This document shows, piece after piece, positions 56,090 through 64,000 of a stretch of 64,000 nt of DNA (position 1 is the first letter of the stretch; each line of letters opens with the position of its first letter). Both the position numbers and the translations under genes were made by a program. The notes beneath the pieces are model-generated. The model did no database searches and was not told the DNA's origin. It worked only from the letters and a program-made list of their open reading frames with translations. The DNA comes from Cryptomeria japonica (lineage: Eukaryota > Streptophyta > Pinopsida > Cupressales > Cupressaceae). The stretch is taken from assembly GCF_030272615.1 (NCBI RefSeq), contig NC_081410.1:123683640-123747639 (forward strand). Reading direction: 5' to 3'.

Positions 56090-57546
56090 TAGTGTGATAA
56101 TACGACAAGGTGGAAGTGGACAATAATCAAGGAACGAATGTGAAGGACACCTAAAAGTGGGTGGAGTATTCATAGGAGTTAATTATGTAGTGCAAAGTTT
56201 AGAGGAAATCCGTATTATCGAAGAGACCCAGTAAGATATCAATATTTAGCAAGTCGATTGGCTATAGAGGAAAGCCATATTTCCAAAGACAAGTGTGTCC
56301 CGTTACAGATCCTAGTAAGCCTATAGTATTATTTGATGCCAATATAACTATTAGGAATAGACATTGAGGAATCAATATTAAGTAATTGAGGAGCCGAACA
56401 TATTCGGATGGTGAGATAAATGTGCCACTTTAGTAAGACCGATCAGCAAGGATTATGACTTGCGATTTACCTACTCTCCTTATCATATAGTTTAAAGAGG
56501 GACCGATTGAGGATTAATAAATCTGAAGTCCATAATTATTACCGGTTAAACTCTTAACCATTAATCATCGGTTAATGAAGAGCCACGATTAGACAAATAA
56601 TAAAGAGGCCCGATTAATGAAAGGATATGACTCTTCCAAATTAAGAGATGCACCCGATCAGCATTACACGATATTTAATGGAGGTTAACAGATTTGCAAG
56701 GGGATATGAATAAGGGATTGGATCACAACAGAACTGTTATTTAGTTACAGGCAGTAGCATCTTTGTTCTTTGTGGTATGCACGGGAATGTGCTTAATATA
56801 TATATTCATAATATATGGAGCCCGATATCATCATTATGTAGAATTTAATAAACTTAATAATAATAATAATAAAGTTGTAATTATAATTATTATATAGTGT
56901 TAATGATATTAGGTGGGAATATAACTCAGAAATTATTCTCTTAGACTGATCTTCAGCAGACTTATAAAGGAAATTCCCAGATAGGCAAATTACATAATAT
57001 TAGCATAAGAGTGAAGTATATGTAAAGCCAATATATAAGAACATAAGAATGGCAGACCAGATCTGTTATGTGTCAGATCTGTCTGCCACATTACTATATT
57101 TACTTATTTATGTCTGGATAATAATAAATATTAATATAATAATTATAGTTAATATTATTATAATAAAAAGTAATTATTAATTAGTAAATTAATAAATATT
57201 TATCAAATCACCAAAACAAAGTATTTATTAATTAATTGATAATAATAAGTATTTATTAATTAAAATTAATAAATGCGTAAATGATTTATAAATAAAAAAT
57301 AGGATTAATTATTTAGTATGGTAAGATAGCTAGTACTTGATAGACTAAAGAAAAGGTAGAACATCCTAGGTTGGATTCATGTTAAGATAGTTTTGTCTCT
57401 TAATCGATTTAGTTAAGTTATAAATATATTGGAAATCGATTAATTACGGTTAAAACTGTCCCGAACCAAGTAGGGGACATTACAGTCTTATACCATGAGG
57501 TGGCGTGCCTATAAGGTAACCTTAACACCATTCCCCTACTTGCAAT

Positions 57547-57597
<51 letters not shown>

Positions 57598-58573
57598 CCT
57601 AGAAATACTTAGAATATATGCAGATATACTGTTAGGCATTGAGAACATACGCAGAAATATATTTGGCATACAATGAGTCAACTACAATATAAATTCGCCA
57701 GATTTCTATTAACTGATTTATATATAATTTGTAAAGCATTGCATCATAAATTATAAGAATGCAGTAATAACATATGTAGTTACGACCCTTTATACTATGC
57801 ACAAAAATTCATATTGATTGTTGGGTCGGACTGCGAAGAGGAATAATTAATGATTATATTATACCAGAAAAATTTGATGATATTTGTATGATTGATTCAT
57901 TGATTCATTGAATTCCTTTGATTGGATGATTTGAGGTATTGGTGGGTTGATGACTAAGTGCTTGTTAATTAGATGATTGGAGAGTGAGTGAGTGATCCTT
58001 GAATGCTTGGAATGATCTCTCCTTTATACTTTATTGGGGGATGAGACACCACCTTTCATAGGAGTTGAGGCACCACCTTTCTTAACAATTGAGTCACCAC
58101 TTTTCATTGTTGCCTTTGAGAATAATATATTATCCTCCAAATTGATCTCCCTTCCCTCTCTTCCTCAAATGAACCTTCTCCCCTTTATATCTTCCCATGT
58201 GATGGAGACGTCACATCTCTTCATCATGCCTGCCCCTTGGCAAGAGACACAACCTATCACAATTTCCACCCTTTGAAATAGTACAACCCTTCATAATCTT
58301 GAAAGAGACAACCTTATCTACTTCCCATTCCTTTCTTCCTGGATTAATCCTTCCTTGATTCCCATGCTTGATTCTTTTCTTCCCTCCACCTTATCTTGTT
58401 TCAAATGATCTCTTCTCCCTCTTATATCTCATTTTTTAAGAGAGTCACAATTCTTCATTCCATGCCTTTTGACCATTTATTAACTTAATTAGATTTTAAT
58501 TATAGTGTTATATTTTTATTATTTTATGTTTTAATTTATTATTATTATTTATTATTAAATCCTATATCAAAAT
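56090..58573. other. Right part of the gypsy-type LTR, non-coding
   Basis: No ORF with motifs. 57120-57310 is extremely A/T-rich with repeated TAATAAATATTTAT. An internal GTAGGGGACATTACAG at about 57469-57484 looks like another LTR terminus. 58030-58260 has three ACACCACCTTTC-like repeats. Confidence 0.5.
57550..57594. repeat. (CT)n microsatellite
   Basis: About 22 CT units within the gypsy-type LTR. Confidence 0.96.
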
Positions 58574-58585
58574 GGGGACATTCCA

Positions 58586-59231
58586 TTGATCCGAAGTTTG
58601 ATGATTTTGCGAATCTGCTAATCCAAGAGGAGGCAAAGTTAATTCACATGGGTCTAATCAAGTCTATTTAATACCAAGCATTGGTGGCAAGTGAGCCTAA
58701 GGTATAGAAAGAAAAAGGGAATCCTGATAAGAAGAAAAAGAAGAAAAAGAACAAACTAAACAAAGAATTTGAATACTGTCCCTCTCAAGGGGAATCATCT
58801 AAGAATGAGATGCCTAAATTTGCATATTGCAAGAAATTAGGTAATGATGAACACCAATGTTAATTAAAACAGATTGATGAGTTGAAGCATCTTCTTAGGA
58901 ATAATCAATTCAATGCGCCTTCAACAATTTCAGGAGGTTCATCTTGTCTTGTTCTTTTTCTTCATCTAGCTAGAGAAACATAAGGGGCAATCACTGGTTG
59001 CAGTTGTAGTATTTGATTCAAGTAGGTGGATACTTGATTTAGGATTCTCACATCATAGGGCTTCATCAAAGAGTATGTTCTCTTTATTCGAGTCTTGTTC
59101 ATGACCACACATCTTGATGGCTAATGACACATATGTGTGTTTGTGGGAAGGGATTTGTTGACATGTATGATGGAGCATTCAATGATGTTCTTTGTGCGCC
59201 TTCATTGTCAACCAATGTCCTTTCTATCTGT
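58586..59231 (+). pseudogene. Old copia gag-protease, right part
   Basis: Continues the gag interrupted at 44207, starting with the TTGAT duplication: DPKFDDFANLLIQEEAKLIH matches the young copia at 46800-46860. The nucleocapsid knuckle keeps Y-C-K-K-L-G-N-D-E-H-Q-C but has Phe for the first Cys. Protease reads WILDLGFSHH (D-L-G in place of D-S-G). The copia reading ends at about 59231 (DGAFNDVLCAPSLSTNVLSI) and new, LTR-like sequence begins. Stops are numerous. Confidence 0.75.
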
Positions 59232-60300
59232 TGGACCGCACTCGTTGATGTGTTTTTTAGGCACAATCAAACACAAAATAAAATACAAAAGTATCTTATC
59301 CTCTCTTGATCAAAATCTTCCTAAATGCTAAACTCTATGATCAATTGGAATAAGGTTTCTATTGTTGGGTCTCGACTTGTGGATAAGCACAACTGGTCGT
59401 TGTGATTGTTGTTACTCCAAGGGGCCTTACGTACTTCTTAAAGGATGAATGTCTAACTTCCAAGGAATGATGTTCAAATGATATGCAATGTAGCTCGCTT
59501 ACCTTTTACTACTACTAGATGTTTTGATAAAGAAAATGCAAAAGATGAGGGTTGAGGAATGCTACACTACGCCTAGGAATGCAAGGATGTAGGATGACTT
59601 CTAGCGAAACTCTACTAGTCTTTGCTTTGACATGCGAGAACAACTCTACAAAGGCTAATGCTATCTTCTAAGGAGATCAAGTGAATTTTCAAATTATTAC
59701 CAAGCATAGTCACCATTAATCAAATGCATATCAATTATTGAATAACAATTGAACTTAAGCATATTCAAGGATTCCAGTTGACCACACAAGGCGAATTTGC
59801 AATCAACAAACTGCTAGTGGTATGGATTAGGAGTTTCACCAAGATTCATACACAACATTCTATCATTCAACTTAAATATGTAAACAAAATCTAAAGCTTG
59901 AATTGAGGATACGAATAACCATGCAAATGCTTCAAAGATTAAATAGAAACACCATATTAATCCAACAGCAAAATAGCAACAATTCTTTAAGTCTCTCTTC
60001 TTAGTTACAAATGAAAAATGGTAGCTTATATGGAGCTCCAAAAGAATGAAGGGCCAATATTTTTTCAGAATCGAAGGCCAAGATTACACCACTTAAGCCC
60101 TAATTAGGGTTTCCAACTAATTTTGCTAAATACTAAGCAACAAAAGTGGAGCATTATCTCCATCATCAACAGTGAGGAGCAAAGACCAATAAAAAATTTG
60201 GATGACAACTAGTTTTCCAGCAACTCGTTTTCTAGAACCTTATATCCTTTATCCCTCTCTTTGATTCCATATGCAATGAATTTGGACACGATTAGCTTGA
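59232..60300 (-). repeat. Gypsy-type LTR-like sequence, minus orientation
   Basis: Read on the minus strand: a GGAAACCCTAATTAGGGC palindromic block (60114-60097), then GGAGCTCCATATAAGC as a TATA-like site (about 60036-60021), then TTTCATTTGTAAC. This is the same order as in the plus-strand LTR at 63.4-63.6 kb. Borders are not resolved. It interrupts the old copia at about 59232. Confidence 0.45.
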
Positions 60301-60399
60301 GTTCCTCTGTGGCAACACTTGGCAAAGCATCTAGCTGCAGATCTACCACGTCCAACTAATCAGAATAAGCCTCAAGAGTTTTCCCCCACCTTGTTTGTC

Positions 60400-61735
60400 T
60401 TCTTTGGAAGTGACTTATGAAGATCATGAATGAAAGGATGTCATTCAATTGGCTTTCTTAAACTGACTCCAACCCTTGGAAGTAGACACTCTTTACCTTC
60501 CTTTTCAATTCTTCGAAATCTAGATCATCCTCTTCATTCATTTCCTGTCCTAACAACTCCTCCAATGATACAAGGATCTTTGATTGGATGCTTTTAACTG
60601 ATTCTTCCATTCTTTCACACTCTCCTTTTACTCTATCAAGTATCAAGTGTTGTTTTTATCATCATCAAAGAGCTATGCAAACGATGGAAGTCATAAATGT
60701 TACCCTCTTGGATCATACCTTCATGTATCAATACTTGAATTGGAGTATATCACAACACCTTGAGACGAGCAATCATCTTGTCTTGTGCCATTGGGAAGTC
60801 TTCCCACTGATTTTCCATGCTTTGAAGCCTAACACTACCACTTCATTATATATTCTCACTACTTCTTGTAGAAATTCTTTCGCTTGCTTTGAGATATTTT
60901 CCATCCATCTCTTTAATCCTTGGTTTGAGTTTCTCATTGCTTCAAGATTCTCAAATGACTCCTGGGAGATGGAAGGAGGTGGGATAAATGTTTCATCTTC
61001 CTGTTTGATTGGTTTTACTAGCCTTTTTATGTACTCCTTCAATCTTGCTTTTTTTGCTTCTACCTTATCTTTCTTTTCTTCTTCCTTGTGAAGCCTTTCT
61101 CAGATGGATATGAGATTATCCCCCAACTCTTGAAAGTCTTGCTCTTCAGTATTGTGTCCAAGGTCAATTGTCTATATTTCATACTCCGTGGCGGTGATCT
61201 TATCTCTGGGCTTGTCAACAGTAGGGACTGCTACTTGTAGTATTCATGATCCTGAATCATCCCTAGAGATGTGGGAGAACTTCTTTGCCTTATTTGTTCT
61301 TTAGCTTGATTGATCCTTGCAAAGAAATCTTCTATGCCTCCAATAGGTTTGACTTCTACAACTGCTTTCTTTTTCATCCTCTCTTTTAGCTAATCAGGAA
61401 CTGTAGACAACTCCATCTCTTCTTCCAATCTGCTATCTCTACTGACTTCCTTCGAGGTTGAAATAGCAGCTTCATCTTGATTCCCACTTGTGTTTTGATT
61501 ATGACCTTCTAGATCTTCCATCATGATTATTCTTTCTTCTTCTATAGAATTCTGAATTGGTGATGCTCTATCTTGGACACAAGCAAGTTGTTCTATCCTT
61601 TGCTCATTTCCCAAGTTGTCTTCCTCAACTAAAGTTCGGTTCATTTCTAACTCTCCCACTGAGGAAGTAGTTGTGATTGAAGAGGCAATGTTTGTCTTTG
61701 ACTTCTTTCTTCTAGATTCAACACTAGCCACATGA
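60400..61735 (-). pseudogene. Unassigned minus-strand ORF remnants (acidic / coiled-coil)
   Basis: Minus ORF 61731-61390 (113 codons) starts MASVESRRKKSKTN and is rich in Glu, Ser and Asn. ORFs 61042-60773 (89 codons) and 60646-60458 (62 codons) share one frame and are helix-prone, with KRLVKPIKQEDETFIPPPSI and a Glu/Lys-rich heptad-like region. Probably one decayed protein split by stops and a frameshift. Position beside a minus-oriented LTR-like segment suggests a retroelement gag-like ORF, but no knuckle or catalytic motif is present. Confidence 0.4.
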
Positions 61736-61759
61736 ACTCCGCCCCCCCCATGAACTCTG

Positions 61760-64000
61760 CCTCCTCTATATCAAGACATGGCTTGAGAAAGATGAAGTCC
61801 GCCAAGGAAAGAAGAAAGGTAAGAATATCTTGACAATCATGAAGTCCACCCAACTTGAAGCACAATTTGGCCTAGCATAAGAATAAGTCCGCCAAGAGAA
61901 GTTAGCAAGATGGCTTGCCAATGGTGAAGTTTGCCCAAGGTTGAAGTATATATGGCATGACAAAGTAGCAAGTCCGCTTCGACACTTAGAAGAAATTGGC
62001 ATGATGAAGTGCAAAGTCCGCCCAGCATGAAGGTACATGAAGTTTGCCAAAGGGTTAGAAATGACATGGAAACACTTAAACCCCACCATGAAAAGATTTG
62101 AACAGGTTTGGAAGTCAAGGAAGTTCATCCAACACTTAGAATTATTTTTCAAAATTTGCCCAACACTTAGAAAATTTTTGAACGCACGAGTTCTTAAGAA
62201 ATTCCTTTCCAACAGATGACCAAGATGAAGACAAGTTGGCTAAGTGTGAAGTGGCGCCAAAAGAAGAATTAGAAACTTTCTTTGAAAGTCTTTTGAGAGG
62301 GTTAAGTGGCCATTTCAAGGAGGATGAGAAGAGACTAGGTTCGTTGAATTTACCAAAAATGTGAAGATGCTAAAAAGGATTGAACTTCCAATTTCAACTT
62401 GCCATTTTCTTTCCCAAGTTTGAAAGTTGAAAGGTCTCTCTCTCTCTCCAAGTTCAAGAAAGGAAAGGGAATTTCAAAAGTCCGACCCAAGTGTTGGAAT
62501 TTGCCAAGGGGAAACAAGGAAGAAAAAATATAAAAAAATGGCTGAGTGTGGAGTTTTTCACAACAAAAAAGTCAAATTTTGACTAAGTGTTGGACAAGAA
62601 GAATGAAGAAGAATAAAGAGAAAAAGTAAAGAGAAAATGATTAAAATCCTTGTCCAAGGATGAAGTCTGTCCTACCTAACACAAGCCAAATTCAGAATTG
62701 AAGGCAAACCCACAGGAAAAGTTCGTCTGAGCATAGAGATGGCCAAAATCTTGGCTAAAGTTGAAAGGTCCACATGAAGGTGTTATAAAATGAAGTTGAA
62801 TAGCCAAAATTTGGCTATGGGAAATACTTCACAGAGAAAATTCCAATTTCCTCCATTGTGGCGAAGGCATAGAGGAATTCTTCTCCAAATTCAAGGCACT
62901 TGAAAGAATTTCAATGCATCAAGAAAGAAAAATTGTCAGACTCGGTGAAAATATAGAAAAATTTCGGACTTCTTGGGGCATTTCATCTACAATCCCAGAC
63001 CTATTGAAGCAATCAAGAAAGAAAATTTTAATAACTTCAAGCCTAGACATCTGATCCAAGGAGAGACTTCCAAACCTCAAAGATTTAAATGCAAGTGAGG
63101 AAAAGAGATCAAAATCTTGAAAGGAATCCAAGATTGAAGCTAGGAAGAAGCAAGCGCAAAGGACACAGATATCAACAAGGAAAGATATTCTAAGGCAAGT
63201 ACATGGATGAAAAACAAAGTAACCAAGGAAGACATCCAACATGTTGAGGTGGCGCCTCATCATCTTCCAACCAATCAGATTGTTCCAAGTCAAAATGTCC
63301 AAGTTAATTGAACCCGACTTATCCACAAAGGCTTCTAGAAGGCACACTCTACAATGCAACAACCTTCTATTTTATTATTGGTTTATATTTAGCAAGAAAG
63401 ACAAGTGTCCCCAAAAGTAATTTTCTCGTTGGTTGAGAGAGATAGTTGTAGCAAACCCTAATTAGGGTTTTATTTTGTAATCTAGACCATTGATTTGAAA
63501 TCAATCCTGGCCATTGAATTGTAATTGAGGAGCCTATAAATTGAGCTCGCTCCTCATTTGTAAAACATGGGAGCATGTTGCAAAACATGTTAAGATAAGC
63601 AAATTGTTGTTTATGAATGCCAAAGTTATAAGTAATGCATTGTTCAAATTGATGGTGATTACTTCTATTATTTTGGAGTTTACATGGTTCTTATCCCTCA
63701 TCATAGTTTAGATTTTATTTCATGTATGTTAGACGAATGCAAGATTTAATAAGTATTGATTTATGGTGAATCTTCGGCTCATACTTTTGATGAACAGATG
63801 ATTTTTGTTCTTGTGTAAAGTTAGTCTGAGCTTACTTTGTGGATGATTAACTTCTGTTTGGATAAATATTGTTCAGTTTGATGGTAGTTATTCATGACGT
63901 GAAAATCATAAGCACATCCCTTGAAGATTGCACCTACTTTGCGTAGCTGTCCTAGTGTGGCGAAGCAAAGTGTGGTTATTGGTTTCACCTAGTCAATACC
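61760..64000 (+). repeat. Plus-strand gypsy-type LTR (extends past the window)
   Basis: 63.36-63.60 kb has promoter features: an AAACCCTAATTAGGGTTT palindrome at 63453 and GCCTATAAATTGAGCTC (TATA) at 63532, then CTCCTCATTTGTAAAACATG. Upstream, 61790-62680 contains an interspersed AAGTCCGCC motif, a probable U3 region. No terminus, primer site or second copy is visible, so limits are rough. Confidence 0.45.
63533..63541 (+). promoter_or_regulatory. TATA box of the plus-strand LTR
   Basis: CCTATAAAT, about 65 bp downstream of the telo-box palindrome; the transcript would run to the right, out of the window. Confidence 0.55.

Larger units (their letters stand above)
44208..58585. mobile_element. 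Gypsy-type LTR insertion (about 3.4 kb net) in the old copia gag, carrying nested copia and hAT
   Basis: Ends are TGTAATGTCCCC (44208) and GGGGACATTCCA (58574-58585), near-perfect 12-bp inverted ends of the gypsy LTR type. They are flanked by TTGAT on both sides. Removing the insert rejoins the old copia gag frame. Net of the young copia (6752 bp with one TSD) and hAT (4229 bp with one TSD), about 3397 bp remain (44208-44306, 51059-51860, 56090-58585) with no protein domains. This suggests a long solo LTR or a non-coding element. Two sub-segments (51268-51340 and 57485-57535) resemble each other, and an internal GGGGACATTACA occurs at about 57472-57483, so it may be composite. Confidence 0.7.

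Noticed and set aside
57472..57483. GGGGACATTACA as the right end of the gypsy LTR begun at 44208
   Set aside because: The old copia gag does not resume there and no TTGAT follows; the terminus at 58585 is followed by TTGAT and gag, so it is the better boundary.
1..64000. CRISPR arrays, operons, tRNA or rRNA genes
   Set aside because: No spaced identical repeats, no clustered short-spaced genes and no tRNA A/B-box or rRNA-like sequence recognised; the tRNA-like matches are only retrotransposon primer sites.

Overview
The window is nuclear DNA of a seed plant, most likely a gymnosperm (conifer or relative) or another very large, repeat-bloated plant genome. This is inferred from four things: AT-rich sequence packed with decayed Ty1/copia, Ty3/gypsy, LINE and hAT elements; LTRs more than 1 kb long; a host gene whose introns hold nested transposons; and intron and splice signals of plant type. 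Nothing looks bacterial, organellar or viral in the free-living sense, and there is no CRISPR array or operon.

Layout. 1-8.9 kb: a TA microsatellite, a probable minus-strand LTR, non-coding DNA, then a Ty3-type LTR (4943-6325) with primer site and a broken gag-protease region. 8.9-15.3 kb: a copia-type LTR, a duplicated LINE-RT scrap, a ribosomal protein L22 gene fragment (12662-12820), unassigned ORFs and a three-copy tandem repeat. 15.7-18.6 kb: one long decayed ORF with a G-patch motif. 20.2-22.5 kb: a copia relative in which pol is replaced, in frame, by an acidic segment. 24.1-36.2 kb: a minus-strand copia element split by a 5.66-kb LINE (26531-32190) with a perfect 16-bp target-site duplication; the LINE carries an extra ORF after its RNase H. 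37.6-40.9 kb: the only clear host gene, exons 1 and 2 of mitochondrial ETF-ubiquinone oxidoreductase (ETFQO). 40.9 kb to the end: sequence expected to lie in ETFQO intron 2 if the gene is intact. It holds an old copia gag (43.2-44.2 and 58.6-59.2 kb), split by a gypsy-type LTR insertion (44208-58585, TSD TTGAT). That LTR was in turn hit by a young copia (44307-51053, TSD GTAAG) and a hAT transposon (51861-56081, 8-bp TSD). The right end holds two oppositely oriented gypsy-type LTRs and minus-strand ORF remnants.

How it fits together. Apart from ETFQO the coding matter is transposable-element machinery (Gag, protease, integrase, RT, RNase H, transposase), nearly all broken by stops and frameshifts. 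Target-site duplications give a readable insertion history. The most interesting items are the ORF downstream of the LINE RNase H, a 106-bp hAT intron that equals the period of a tandem duplication, the in-frame gag-protease-acidic fusion, the GC-rich leader inside the young copia, and the long G-patch ORF. All homology calls come from reading motifs by eye; no database search was possible.
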